Positions 44,901 to 54,261 of a stretch of 64,000 nucleotides of DNA are shown in pieces. The notes beneath the pieces are model-generated. The model saw only the letters and a list, made by a program, of their open reading frames with translations. It ran no database searches and was not told the DNA's origin. The number at the start of each line of letters is the position of its first letter. Positions within the stretch are counted from its first letter, which is position 1. Position numbers and translations under genes: made by a program. This stretch comes from Epithemia pelagica (Eukaryota; Bacillariophyta; Bacillariophyceae; Surirellales; Surirellaceae), in assembly GCA_946965045.2 (NCBI GenBank), contig OX337228.1:992001-1056000 (forward strand). Direction: 5' to 3'.

Positions 44901-45815
44901 ATGCAAATGACGGCTCCCAATGTGAGTTTGTGTGCCTTGGCACTCATGGCACAACCATCCTTTACGGAAGAACATCCGGATGAAACTACCTTTCAAGTCG
45001 TTCACCGGATGGTCTACCTACCCTGCATGCATTTCTTGTTTGGAATGTGCATGTTGGGTATGTTTGCCAGTGTCTTGAGTTTGGCGGTCCGATGGCGTGA
45101 GTTTTCCAAGTTGCCCTTTTCCCCGGCTCACGCCGCCTTTTGTGCGCCCACCTTGTCGCATGCCAATGCCATTCAATCCTATCGAAGTGCGGTCGATGCC
45201 TTTTCGACTCTGGCACCGGGCAGTCCTCTCAAGATTGTCTTGTATTGCTATTGGGTCTTTGTCTTGGTATGCTGTACCGTCATTACCGTGTGCATTGCTA
45301 TTCGATTTCTCTGCAAACTTCCCGAATGGACGCACATTGATACGACGGATGAAGTAGAGCCACCGGCACCGGGGGAAACGGCCATGATATCCTCTCATTT
45401 GTTGTCGACGGGCGAAACCTTGGTCCAACCCTTTGTCAGTCCCGCCATTTTGCAGGCCAATGAAACGGGAGCCTTGGTCTTTTCCCGCAATCAAGCCGGC
45501 AATCAAATCTTTCGTCGAACTCGAAAGGTGACCGCCTTGGGGTTTGAACCAATCATGAGCGAATTGCAAATGGACTTTGAACGAGAGTTGTTGTTGGAAT
45601 GGGTGGCCCAAAATCCACCCCGCCGTCGTCATCGGACCTTGTCGGTTCCCGGTGTCGAGTATTATGGCAGTGATAGTTTGGGAACGGGCAATTCCGGAGT
45701 CTTTTCGGGAGAAGGGTCGTCGCCCTGGGCGGCGGCTCGGCCCCGGGCCAATACCTCCTCACCCTATGTGGCCCCAAAAAAGACGGTGGTTGCACGGAGT
45801 ACCAGTGGAGCGTGA
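41967..45815 (+). CDS. SLAC1/TDT-like membrane transporter, long disordered N-terminus
   Basis: 1,282 residues without an intron. The first 740 are Pro/Gln/Ser-rich and disordered, including poly-Pro, a Ser run and a Glu/Asp run at about 470-505. From about residue 755 there are eight to ten hydrophobic helices. The order and motifs (WFPNTVSIGASAVKTWLYYP, TAPNVSLCALALMAQPSF, FSPAHAAFCAPTLSHANAI) resemble tellurite-resistance/dicarboxylate transporters and SLAC1-type anion channels. A role in anion or organic-acid transport is therefore possible, at moderate confidence. The C-terminal tail of about 120 residues is cytosolic and contains Arg/Ser sites. The fused disordered N-terminus is far longer than in bacterial or plant relatives and could be regulatory. 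Confidence 0.6.
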   Translation: MDSFSTTTTTTSSPTASNPALKESPSTASFYASSPELSVGPRGTTTTTVRPGPSRRVTPTAGGGGGEEDSSSSLVAAMGQSHYPQQQQQQQPPHVPPPPPSMLPFRSNPSLSHSTRSVDSSEGEEASVGSFVRTHPPLHSPLHPAPPPPQSSPQHANHNNNNNMFYPRHERLPSFDSLGSSGSFLHVGAASNRTSPHHAPGGGGGFFPQHPQQQHAYPPTLNIGHLPYHERRRLMEQRQRQQQQQQEGGDAPHGPSRIMAVNHAPPYPPAAPPSSSSYALGAPPPRPPSSTSAGGGIPPPPPLSPLSPQAAPYGRSTLNAFPPPPYPYPPREAAAPPPPHPVLAVPPLSHYAPPQTQPLAPPPPSLTKPVPPVDGTTTHQHHHKSSSSSAASYPFPYPPPPRGYATGPIPPPPSLYNTTVPSHPPHYVMGGSVSSFESMDLLLFQQQQQQQQGRQVPPPPPPPPPPPPLSNPRPSSSSSSSSSSSSSSEEEEEEEGSTDDDDETSSEESWQRERTQRTGNFFSRLFGGQKKQSQPSFSTQRNQPEQQQQSSQPTVDDYHRNNQAFLRRLEQSKQQQSQNTTTSPDVFAHFRSVPHSPRSSSPVGGRTPPLSRGTHKRLTAIEHDDWEETADRRRPRRRGGGEETERTPLLPPSGISSKESMDRQHQQHQPSSYRYMSAQTNAQPQQPQLQSPGIYEPPSGQRSFEAPSDRTQLVWKRDQERLMEQDRQALLHQWTTKSSTLSSSAGPFSERLLGMVKFVRWAEAFLANLPLTIGGIALSIALLGVVWFKFVEETVDTCQPVHFHSSQCTFPEFAGCFYCDTSNRIYQIALHFHQTCSAVAGLLIVLVLCKLVLARLVVFDELSSPTTATPAGLICMTIDVVFAGRGLVGEMAVLTASSIHLGLAVWFIYMALVYHIMPEPSWFPNTVSIGASAVKTWLYYPMAGHFLMAVSLSLNFLFFPISLIRVAINRKISATVAWMQMTAPNVSLCALALMAQPSFTEEHPDETTFQVVHRMVYLPCMHFLFGMCMLGMFASVLSLAVRWREFSKLPFSPAHAAFCAPTLSHANAIQSYRSAVDAFSTLAPGSPLKIVLYCYWVFVLVCCTVITVCIAIRFLCKLPEWTHIDTTDEVEPPAPGETAMISSHLLSTGETLVQPFVSPAILQANETGALVFSRNQAGNQIFRRTRKVTALGFEPIMSELQMDFERELLLEWVAQNPPRRRHRTLSVPGVEYYGSDSLGTGNSGVFSGEGSSPWAAARPRANTSSPYVAPKKTVVARSTSGA

Positions 45816-46322
45816 GGTGATACCACCCACGAAGGATCTTCGAAAAAAGTCCGTCGAGCATTGCAGTGGTGGTTGTGGTCCTTTCTCTCGTCCCGTGCGC
45901 GCGGTACCTACTCGAGTAGAACACACTTGTTTCCCATGGTCCGCTACCGGCAGGGCCTACTACAAAGATATGGGTCACGACGCCCGTAATTCTAGTGTCT
46001 CTCTGGACTTATGTTTTACCGACTCATTGGAATAGGATTTTACCTGTGAGTTTGCACCCTCAAACAGTGTTCCATGGTACCCCAGAACATCCATGTAGCA
46101 TCGGGGGTTGCTTGGCGTGGAGTTTCTGACGTGGAGTGTTTCCTGACCCAACCGTGTCGTCGAGCGGAGAAACCAAAGAAGCAACATATGCCAGTGACGG
46201 TCCTCCCCCACAAGAATGGAATGCTCCCAGTGGGACCGTCGGTTCGTTAGGTAACGTTTGAGAGCACTAAAAAAAAACGCCATGGCACGGAGATTGCACG
46301 TCTTCTCGTGACCGTTGCAACC

Positions 46323-46354
<32 letters not shown>

Positions 46355-46396
46355 ACTCTCCATGGGGTATCCTACTAGGACGGAACATCCATCTAT

Positions 46397-46437
<41 letters not shown>

Positions 46438-46698
46438 CAGAGTGTTTCTCCAGAACGAGCCTTCCAATATCTCCGCCCCGCAGCAGCAACGACAAGAAGA
46501 GGTGTGAGCGTGCGTTTGTTGTTTGGAACCACGCAATGACGACGTCGACGACAGTTCCAGAGGCCCCCACAGAGTTTCTCCCATCCAACTCCAAGACGCG
46601 CGGGCGTGATACCATCGACAGGATGTAGACGTGTTGTTGCACGGCAAAAGAGTTGTGTTGTTGTGGTTGTGTTAAACTTTTTCGGTGTCGCGTTCTCA
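45816..46698. other. Intergenic with GA microsatellites
   Basis: 3' flanks of the convergent transporter and DUF5672-like genes. Apart from two GA runs nothing is recognised; ORFs crossing it (for example 45975-46793 minus) are made of microsatellite translation and are not supported. Confidence 0.45.
46324..46435. repeat. Two (GA)n microsatellites
   Basis: Pure AG/GA runs at 46324-46351 and 46398-46435, separated by 46 bases of unique sequence containing an imperfect palindrome (GGATACTCTC...GGTATCC). Confidence 0.95.
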
Positions 46699-48003
46699 TC
46701 AACACCCCGATGACGGGATGTGATCTTGAAGGGCACAAATCGAGGCTTGGCAGGTGTCTGGATTCGGATGAGCTCCAAAACAGGCGGGTTCATGAAGGGA
46801 GGGAAACACGAGTTTGGCTTCGGGACAATGTTGGAGCAGGGTTTCTCGATCGGCCCACGTCAAGTGCGCCAGAGTTCCCGACACGATGCGAGGAATGTGC
46901 TGGAGTTGGCCCTTCTTGTCGTGGTGGTTGCTGTTGGTCGTCAAATTGGTGACACCGCCCCAGACATGAGTTTGTGCCGGCGTCGCCAAGCGTACGGCCG
47001 GCCCTGCGGAGGAGGAGTTGTGGGAATGGCGGTTCATGTGGTCCACGACATGCAAGGTCCACAAATGTTCGGCCGTCTTTGTACCGAGTGTGAGTTGGTG
47101 TTGCGTGGCATGGTCCAGGATGCGCAACATGACGGATCGTCGTCGAAACGAATGTGTGGATCCATCTCCACCATGACCATAATGTTGCGTCCAGGGTGTA
47201 CCCAGGTAATCCACCGTGGCCCAGTCCAGAGAGACTGATGGATCAAAATGATTGCTACAAAAGGCACCATTGCCAGTAAACAACAAGACCTGTTCGGCCA
47301 GCAGGGCCTCCCAAAACCAACGACTGCTCGTGATATGCTTGGGTTTCAGTCGTCCAAATTGCTGTTGCAGCAGCTGCTGCAAGTCATTGGGAATGGGAGT
47401 AAAAACGATGCGATCATGACCCTGCTCGTACCAGGACCGAATGGTGGGATGCCACGCCAGGACGGTTTGGTGAAAAAAGTCGCCATGATAAATCACTTGA
47501 ATCTTCCACGATGGGGGTAGGTTGACGAGAGCATTTTGAATCATGGCCGTGTACCGCAAATGAAACCAGTGCGGAGCTCGAAACAACAATGTCGCCGCCA
47601 CACCTTCCGTAGTAGTTGTAGTTGACGTGGTGGAAGTGGAGTGACTGGTCGTCGTCGTCGTGTCTTGGCGAAAAGGAATGCGATCCAGTGGGACCGTTGG
47701 AGGAACGATAGTACTACGAGCAGACTTGTCGTCGTCGTTGTTGTTCTCCTCCTGTTCACGACAGGCTGTGGTCGAACCCGACGGCTGCGACCACACGGCC
47801 GATGACGACAACGACGAATGATGGCCATTCGGGAGGAGGAGTTGCTGTTGGCGGTGCAGCAATCCCACCAACAAAATCCATTGAATGGCAATAATGAGGA
47901 GCAAGCAGCCGGACTGCTTCGGTGCACGAATACCACCACCACCACAACATCGGTCCACCCCAAGAGTAGTAGCAGCAGCCGCACGAACCCTCACGGCTGC
48001 CAT
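46699..48003 (-). CDS. DUF5672-like type II membrane glycosyltransferase candidate
   Basis: A 434-residue protein: a basic N-terminus, one membrane segment (about 32-50), a Ser/Thr-rich stalk, and a lumenal domain from about residue 135. The segment RWFWEALLAEQVLLFTGNGAFCSNH (about 228-252), then DYLGTPWTQHYGHGGDGSTHSFRRRSVML (about 265-293), matches the core of DUF5672 proteins. These are glycosyltransferase-like and in related families keep a DG/GN nucleotide-sugar loop. Donor and acceptor are unknown. The domain looks complete. In keeping with the sulfotransferase and the Thr-stalk protein in this window, a Golgi location is likely. Confidence 0.75.
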   Translation of the reverse strand: MAAVRVRAAAATTLGVDRCCGGGGIRAPKQSGCLLLIIAIQWILLVGLLHRQQQLLLPNGHHSSLSSSAVWSQPSGSTTACREQEENNNDDDKSARSTIVPPTVPLDRIPFRQDTTTTTSHSTSTTSTTTTTEGVAATLLFRAPHWFHLRYTAMIQNALVNLPPSWKIQVIYHGDFFHQTVLAWHPTIRSWYEQGHDRIVFTPIPNDLQQLLQQQFGRLKPKHITSSRWFWEALLAEQVLLFTGNGAFCSNHFDPSVSLDWATVDYLGTPWTQHYGHGGDGSTHSFRRRSVMLRILDHATQHQLTLGTKTAEHLWTLHVVDHMNRHSHNSSSAGPAVRLATPAQTHVWGGVTNLTTNSNHHDKKGQLQHIPRIVSGTLAHLTWADRETLLQHCPEAKLVFPSLHEPACFGAHPNPDTCQASICALQDHIPSSGC

Positions 48004-48137
48004 GGTGTGCTCGTCCGGTCACGGACAAAAAATGACTTTGGACCAAAACTAGTAGGGGTATTATGTTGGCAGCAGATAATCGAGTCCCTAATCGAGGGTC
48101 GCCAGTCAGTCACGCAATCGGGAAGTTCACGTAACTT

Positions 48138-50564
48138 TTGTGCGATCGCGAAATGAATGTGGCGACGACGAGGAGAACAATAGAAGAGAGACAAGAAACA
48201 ATCCTCATCATCATGCCATTGTCGTCGTCGGCTGCTGCTGCCAGCGGCCAGGAGAAGAACGAGAAGACGGTGGGGGAGGCTGGACGACAAGTACGAGGAG
48301 GAGGAGTTGTTTGGTCCTTGTGTTTGTCCCTCCAAACTCCGAGTGCGGAGAAACCGGCGCCGGCAAACACAACGAAACGGCGTCGTGGCAAACCAAAGCC
48401 ACCACCACCACCAGGTACTCCACCCATTCGTGGGACGACGCGATGCATTGTACAACTCGCACCCACCACTTTGGTATCGACCTTGTTTCAAGCAGCACAC
48501 GACCAATTTGTCGTGTTGCCACACAAGAATACGGATCCAACCACAGACACGGTGCAGTTGCAAGTGACGGGCCTTCAATTTGGATTTCCACCCCAACGAT
48601 TGGATCCATCTAATACTACTTCAAACCAGCAAACCTTGGAGAAAGCGGGCCTTTTAAATCAAGAAAAAATTATCGTCACCATTGCATGGGTCCCCAAGAA
48701 GACGAAGAAGAACCAACCATCGAACGTGGAGACGACCCACGAAACAACAACCACAACCACCAGTGTCGAGAACACCATTCCACATTCCAACAAAGAACAA
48801 GACGAAGAACAAGACAGTCCGACCACCAAGACGAGACGAACCAGTCGTCGTGCGGCGGCGCAAAAAGCGACCGAATCCTTTGCCCAAGTCATTCGAGCCC
48901 AAGAAGAACAGGCACTGCAGCAACAAGCAACCACCCGCACCAAACGCCGCAACCCCAACAATTCCCCCTCCAAAAAGGCATCTCCTTCCTCACCCAGCAA
49001 TAGCAAACCCAATCCCAAATTTGCCGCATCGAGTACGACGGGTCGACGATTACAAGATGGCGCGACTGTCGTACCTCGAAAACGTTCTCGGCCTACTAGT
49101 AATAGTACTAGCAGCAACGTCGTGGGGGCGGCGAGGGACGATCCTTCCATGGCCCTGTTGGGAACCTTGGAGCAACCTTCCCACACGCGTCATGGACGAC
49201 TCATGAGACAAGGATGGAAACAGGCCGTGAATGACCGATACGAACAAAACAAGGCCGTGGCACGGGTCGCCGCATGGGCCATTCCCCACGCAGTGCGCTG
49301 GGTGGTGGAACCGCCCGTGCCACCACAAAACGACGGCAACAAGGACGACAACAACGATACGACAAATACCACGACGCCACGAACCTTGCATGTCAGCTTT
49401 CCCAAGGGTGTCCAAGGACGAGGCACGTACCAGGAATCGGTCGATTACTTGCCTGTCTCCGTCTTGAAACAAGTGATTGCCTCCATTCATCCAACCAATC
49501 GGGAAACCTTGCGACCCTCCAACCTGGCTCTGCTGTCACCCCGAGTGTTGTGGTCCCTGGCCTATCATGATTGGTGCACACCACACCATGATTTGTTGGA
49601 CCAGGAAGAATCGTCCTCAACGACACGAGTCCGAACCATGGAAGGTGCCTTGCAATCCCTCTTGCCCGACTTGGACTGGTCCTTTTTGCGACGACGCCCA
49701 CAAGAATTATCGGCCAAGGCCAAGGAAAATCTGCGGCAACAACAAGAGCAACAACAACAAGAACAACAACAATCACAAGCGGAGAATTGGCAAGCTGCGG
49801 CAGCCGCAATTCTGTCCGTGGAACAAGCCATGAATCAAGTAGAGGTGCTGGATCAACACCATCGTCAGGCCCAAATTCTCCAAGCCGTCGAACGGCGTCA
49901 CCAACCACAACAACCACATGATGGTGATCCGAACTCATCGTGGTCGATTGTGACACCCTCCGAAGTGGATCAACAAGAATTGTTGGCCTGCATCCAAGAA
50001 CAATTGCCACCCGCCGAGTGGAAGCTCTCGACAGAGGACATTGTGGAGCAGTTGATTCAGTCCTCGATTCGAAATTGGCGAGAATTGGCCAATGTCGAGT
50101 CGGCCACCACCTTGGCCCAGCAATTGCTGACAGCCGGCACGTTGACTCCACCAATTACAATCGGTATGGAGGTGGCCGTTCCCATGGTCCAAGAATGGAT
50201 CGAACGATCCCAACAAGAGTCGGTGGAAGAAATTATTTTGGAAGTGTGCGATGGCAATCTAGCCGCGGTGGAATTGCTTCGGGACGAGGCTCAAACGGGA
50301 ACACCTCAAGATTTGGCGCAGTGGCGATTCATTGTTCCCGAATTGCATTCCTTGTTACGCGAACGTCGGCAACAACAAGTGGAGACGGGAATGGACCAAG
50401 CAACCAACAACAACAATCCCAACCACCACCATGTACCGGAACTCCCGTCTCTGTCGGATTTGGAAAAATGGTGCCATCAGGCTCATCAAGCCATTGATCA
50501 ATTCCCATGGTTGAAACAAATTGTCACTCCACTACTGGCGGTCGCGGAGATTCCGGAACCATGA
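48138..50564 (+). CDS. Ubiquitin-like-domain protein, otherwise unknown
   Basis: The open frame has 808 codons; the true start is uncertain between 48138, Met6 and Met26 (48213). Residues about 95-190 form a beta-grasp-like unit (RCIVQLAPTTLVSTLFQAAHDQF ... LQVTGLQFGFPPQRLDPSN ... TLEKAGLLNQEKIIVTI), resembling ubiquitin-like/UBX domains that bind p97/Cdc48 or similar partners. A Lys/Arg/Gln-rich linker follows, then a conserved-looking domain at about 350-530 (RHGRLMRQGWKQAVNDRYEQNKAVARVAAW ... LHVSFPKGVQGRGTYQESVDYLP) and a mostly helical C-terminus. Several Gln runs are encoded by CAA repeats. The family beyond the ubiquitin-like part is not recognised. Confidence 0.65.
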   Translation: MCDREMNVATTRRTIEERQETILIIMPLSSSAAAASGQEKNEKTVGEAGRQVRGGGVVWSLCLSLQTPSAEKPAPANTTKRRRGKPKPPPPPGTPPIRGTTRCIVQLAPTTLVSTLFQAAHDQFVVLPHKNTDPTTDTVQLQVTGLQFGFPPQRLDPSNTTSNQQTLEKAGLLNQEKIIVTIAWVPKKTKKNQPSNVETTHETTTTTTSVENTIPHSNKEQDEEQDSPTTKTRRTSRRAAAQKATESFAQVIRAQEEQALQQQATTRTKRRNPNNSPSKKASPSSPSNSKPNPKFAASSTTGRRLQDGATVVPRKRSRPTSNSTSSNVVGAARDDPSMALLGTLEQPSHTRHGRLMRQGWKQAVNDRYEQNKAVARVAAWAIPHAVRWVVEPPVPPQNDGNKDDNNDTTNTTTPRTLHVSFPKGVQGRGTYQESVDYLPVSVLKQVIASIHPTNRETLRPSNLALLSPRVLWSLAYHDWCTPHHDLLDQEESSSTTRVRTMEGALQSLLPDLDWSFLRRRPQELSAKAKENLRQQQEQQQQEQQQSQAENWQAAAAAILSVEQAMNQVEVLDQHHRQAQILQAVERRHQPQQPHDGDPNSSWSIVTPSEVDQQELLACIQEQLPPAEWKLSTEDIVEQLIQSSIRNWRELANVESATTLAQQLLTAGTLTPPITIGMEVAVPMVQEWIERSQQESVEEIILEVCDGNLAAVELLRDEAQTGTPQDLAQWRFIVPELHSLLRERRQQQVETGMDQATNNNNPNHHHVPELPSLSDLEKWCHQAHQAIDQFPWLKQIVTPLLAVAEIPEP

Positions 50565-50734
50565 GAATACCATGCCAGATGGTACCATCAAAACCCCATT
50601 CTCCAGTTTCAGACCCATTGTTCATACGAGATTTCTTTGTGTGTTTGTTGGATGGTTCGTTATGCTTGTTCAAGCGTCACTGGTCCTTGTTTGATGATAG
50701 GATTGCGTTCGCTTGTCATTTCCCCCAAGATAGT

Positions 50735-51970
50735 AGAGGCAGTCCAGGACTTGTGGCTCATTCGCTCTGAAACTCCTTGGTCAGTCGATTACAAGACAGG
50801 GGAGTTTAATAATATCAATAGACATTTAAAACCTTCAGTTTCGCCCGAGGGCGGAAGCACAAATCATGGGGTCATGGTTTGTCATTGTCTAAAATGAAAC
50901 GCATTGTAGATGTGTGTGTGTCGACCTTGGACGTTTCTTTCTATAGTACCACATGTTCGTTCTTAACGCCATTCGTAAGGAACGCGTTTTAAGCACTAGC
51001 GAGCAACTAATTTACTACTCGCATAAAATTTATGGGATTAGTGATTATGCTCGCTTATACTGCTCGCGCCTTAACCGTGTTTGAAAACAGATCGTTTTAA
51101 CTTCGAGTACAAATTTATTGATAGTGAGAATTTTTTGTCATCTTAGTCGCTCTTTTTTAACTTGAGCGACCGCCTGCGACGACCATGAGAGACAATGAGG
51201 ACGGACAATGAAAATGGCATGGATCATCTTCCAGTGATGCCAAGCCAGGTGAGAATGGATGAAATAAAGCCATATGATCAAGACAGATGGTATGTGGAGG
51301 CCAAAGTTGACGAAGGAAAGATGCAATGTGTCGAAAAAGGGTCAATGGTATGAAGCTGGAAAAACATGGTCTGAGAGAGAGAAATGGCAAATGCTCATCG
51401 GAGGCATTTGCAAATCACATGTAAAGGCACAGTCCTATAGTTCATGTTATTTTACACCAGAATGGAAGGTCTTGGCATTTGTTATTGGCTATTGACTGTG
51501 TCCGTAGCATTCAAAGTTGGGCCATGGTCGATGGATTCAAAAAATCATGAAAATTGCTGAAATTTTGACGGCCAAAACCACGGTGATCATGTGAAAATTA
51601 GTGTAGACTATCATATATCAATGTGTTTGGAATTTCAAGTTCTACCAAAAGCAAGCTATAAGAAACACAACAAATTGAAATTGACAAAGATAGGACGACT
51701 TGAAATTATGGGAGTAGTGTATTTACTACTCAAAATTATGCGAGTAGTGTATTTACTGCCCGATTACGAATGGCGTTAATAGATACTACTACTCTTTGAC
51801 AGCAGTCAGATACAGATGTGCTTGCGACAACAAAAACCAGCCACAAGAATGCGCCATGGATCCAATCCCCGCAAAGGACGGAGGCAGGAGTAAGGCTGTT
51901 GGAATAATGAGACAGGTTGTTCCACGGGTTTTTGTGTCATCCTCACGCTTCCTTGTTCGGGTCCTCGTCG
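50735..51970. repeat. Diverged duplicate of the D-lactate dehydrogenase 3' flank
   Basis: This region aligns in the same orientation with 54262-54925. CTTGGTCAG, GAGGGCGGAAGCACAAA, CATGGGGTCATGGTTTG, AATGAAACGCATTGTAGATG and GTCGACCTTGGACGTTT are shared, then, beyond an inserted MITE, AGATACTACTACTCTTTGAC, CCAGCCACAAGAATGCGCC and GTTGTTCCACGGG. About 90 bases present at 54513-54600 are missing from this copy. The alignment appears to run into GTTCGGGTCCTCGTCGT, the last codons of the genes on either side (see findings). Confidence 0.8.
50967..51776. mobile_element. 810-bp MITE flanked by TTAA
   Basis: Ends read CGCCATTCGTAA inward from both sides and are flanked by TTAA at 50963-50966 and 51777-51780. 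The duplicate locus at about 54480 lacks the element, which confirms insertion. Flanking TTAA fits piggyBac-type integration; a TWA duplication of Harbinger type is an alternative reading. No transposase ORF lies inside. Subterminal ACTCGC/GCGAGT motifs recur (51000-51065 and 51740-51755). Confidence 0.82.
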
Positions 51971-53382
51971 TATTCATCATAGTAATCAGGCACCCTGGCA
52001 TTTGCACGTGCCCACCATGGAACGGTTGGGCGTTCGCCGTATATTTCACCCAATTGATCGGCAAGGCGTTGCAACATCATTTCATCTTCTTCTGCCTTTG
52101 CTTTCTTCTTTTCCCTGTCTGACATGTCAAATCCTGCCAAGTCTTGGTCAGCAACTTGAGGCAATGAAATCCACAAACGTTTATTGTCCGTGTAATTACG
52201 CTCGTTGGGTGAATCAAGCAGCTGCAAGAAGTCATCCCAGGCCTTGCTGCCATGGGCATAGACTTTGGATGTTATTGTGAATTCGTCGGAAAAGAAGAAA
52301 AGTTCCCACTTTGTATTGCAATCGGTTGCAAGAAGGACAACAGCTTTCTTGAAGGCGCTTGCTGTAGACAGAGACAATAGCTGCCACAAATGCTGCCCAA
52401 GCTTCAGAGGGTACCTAGTGGTCTTGAGTTCGACAAGTCCCCTTGCAAAGTCAAAGGTCGAACCTTTGTTGATGTCAGTTGCAGTGCCGATTAAAATATC
52501 ACTCGTTCCCGTGGCACTTTTGCGATTTCCATGTACTTTTGGGAGTTTCGCACCAGTAACTTCCTTGAAGTCATACACACTGGTCGACCTCAAGAAATTT
52601 TCTTTCAGCCATTCAACTGCCCCTTGAGTACCTGCTTGTTTGCCCTTATCCCATGTATCTCCCTCTCTTGTTCGAACGGTCCAGTGGAACGGCTGGGGAT
52701 CTTCAAAGGACCCGGTGGAATGAACAACCTGTTTCATCCGATGATGCTTGACATGATAAGCGGCTAGAATTGACTCTACCCAGTCTGTCGAAGCCTTTGA
52801 CATGTCCTTATTTTGGGTTTTATCATCGTTCTGATTTCTAAGTAACTCTGATATTTCTGTCATTTCCTTGGCTTCTCACGCAGTCCATTTTATGAATCAC
52901 AATTGGAGTGATTGTTTACATGTTAGCAAAGAGAAATGAAAGAAGAAATTCAACAAGACACGAACGAACCAAATCTGAAACACTTCTTACCCTTTACTTG
53001 CTGTGGAGGACCCAATATGTACGTCCCATCGTTCAGTGAACCCACCACAATCCGCGCATCCAGGTACAACCAAAAGGATGTGAGATTGTGCTCTCATCAA
53101 ATACCAAGTTCCACAGAAAACGTTATCTAAAACACTTACCGTAGGCTTGAATCTATTGCTCAAACTCATCGCTTTTGCAGTAGAAAATCCGACTCGTTCC
53201 AGCTGACTACTGCTCATGCCAAGCAGCGAGTATGACTCTTTAAATTCCTGTTCCATAAGTTTGTTTGCTGCCGTATCAACATCGTCCTCATCAACGTTTC
53301 TCTTCCTCAACCAGTCTTTCAAGTCGTCGACTGAATCAAACCTTACGTTGTCCTCTGTTTCGTCCATCGTGGTTGCTGTCAT
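51943..53382 (-). CDS. SAM-like plus PD-(D/E)XK nuclease-like protein
   Basis: Three exons, 53140-53382, 52991-53090 and 51943-52856, join in frame across 49- and 134-bp introns (GTAAGT...GAG-AG, GTAAGA...GACAG) to 418 residues. Exon 1 encodes a helical SAM-like unit (DSVDDLKDWLRKRNVDEDDVDTAANKLMEQEF). Exon 3 carries a PD-(D/E)XK-like core: GTSDILIG (Asp), then GLVELKTTRYPLKLGQHLWQLL (E-x-K), the arrangement of restriction-endonuclease-fold nucleases. Such nuclease-like domains occur in eukaryotic mobile or Crinkler-type proteins, but I cannot place it in a named family. The C-terminal DEDPNKEA resembles the end of the neighbouring dehydrogenase. A 42-bp tandem repeat sits just upstream of the start. 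Confidence 0.62.
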
Positions 53383-53403
53383 ATGGTTTTGGGTTTTTTG
53401 CCC

Positions 53404-53487
53404 GCTGTGAAAAGAGGTATACAGGAAAACTGCAACCGCTGAGTGGCTGTGAAAAGAGGTTCACAGGAAAACTGCAACCGCTGAGTG
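53404..53487. repeat. 42-bp tandem repeat, two copies
   Basis: GCTGTGAAAAGAGGTATACA... at 53404 repeats at 53446 with two or three changes (TATACAGG against TTCACAGG). It lies about 20 bp upstream of the nuclease-like gene's start codon, on its 5' side. Confidence 0.9.
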
Positions 53488-53509
53488 GAACAGGACAGTA
53501 TACCCCCTT

Positions 53510-53625
53510 GCGGAGGGTGAGTCGCACGGTCGAGCCTTTGTGCGTTCCTATTATACTCACCCCACGGCGCGAGGTGTATGCTCTCGATACTGACACAAAG
53601 CACCTCACGCCCTCCACTCATTCAG
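53510..53625 (+). repeat. Dispersed repeat, copy C
   Basis: Contains ACTCACCCCACGGCGCGAGG, CTCGATACTGACACAAAGC and GCCCTCCACTCATTC, a diverged version of copies A and B at 22 and 23 kb. Directly downstream a plus-strand ORF (53627-54166, 179 codons, Ser/Pro-rich with KRRRRSQK) has no recognisable domain. The same position relative to a repeat and a Ser/Thr/Pro-rich ORF occurs in copy A. Confidence 0.6.
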
Positions 53626-54261
53626 TATGGTGGCAGAGGTGCAGTGGTCGGAATCAAGGTCTTTCATGTCCACCCCCTCTCACAAACGTCGTCGTCGGTC
53701 TCAAAAGGCCGTGCGAGAGTCGTGTGCAGATGGATTTGTCCTTACGCGAGTTGGTAATACTGCCAACAACACAAGAAAGGGTATTGCAAAAAATCCACCT
53801 TCCCTCTCCAACGAACCAAGCCGCTCCTCGACCGAAGACACTGCTTCCGTTCCTCCTTCGGCGTCCTCGAACGTCCCCCCATCTTCTGTCGTTGCCTACG
53901 AAACACCAAACCCGCAGAAACAAGCTCCCCAAGAGGGAGCAGCATTATCAGAACCCTCCACCTTCTTGGACCTTGCTGCAGCAAACGATCTGTCAACAAT
54001 CCCCTCATCCCATGGCAGTACTGTCTCGATTATTCGCCTTCAAGGCCTGCGCCTTTCTCCGTCTCATCCGTCTCTTTCAACGCAAAACCTTCCTCGACCT
54101 ATGCGCGACTCACTCTCTGAAAGGAACACAGCGAAAAAAAAGGGATTGGCACGGAACTTACCCTGAACATCCGGGTTGGTTTTACGAACTAGAGGGTCGT
54201 TAAGCGGTCTAGGTAGACCTATATTCCTTTGGTAGTGTGAACGAATGCACTAGTTGAGAGG
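53626..54261 (+). other. Ser/Pro-rich ORF of doubtful status
   Basis: A 179-codon ORF at 53627-54166 overlaps a second long frame (53265-54203). Both are open mainly because the region lacks stops. The first contains a basic patch KRRRRSQK but no domain, and no splice partner was found. I do not call either a gene. Confidence 0.3.

Noticed and set aside
45975-46793. 272-codon minus-strand ORF with SLSLSL runs
   Set aside because: The run is a translated GA microsatellite and no domain flanks it.
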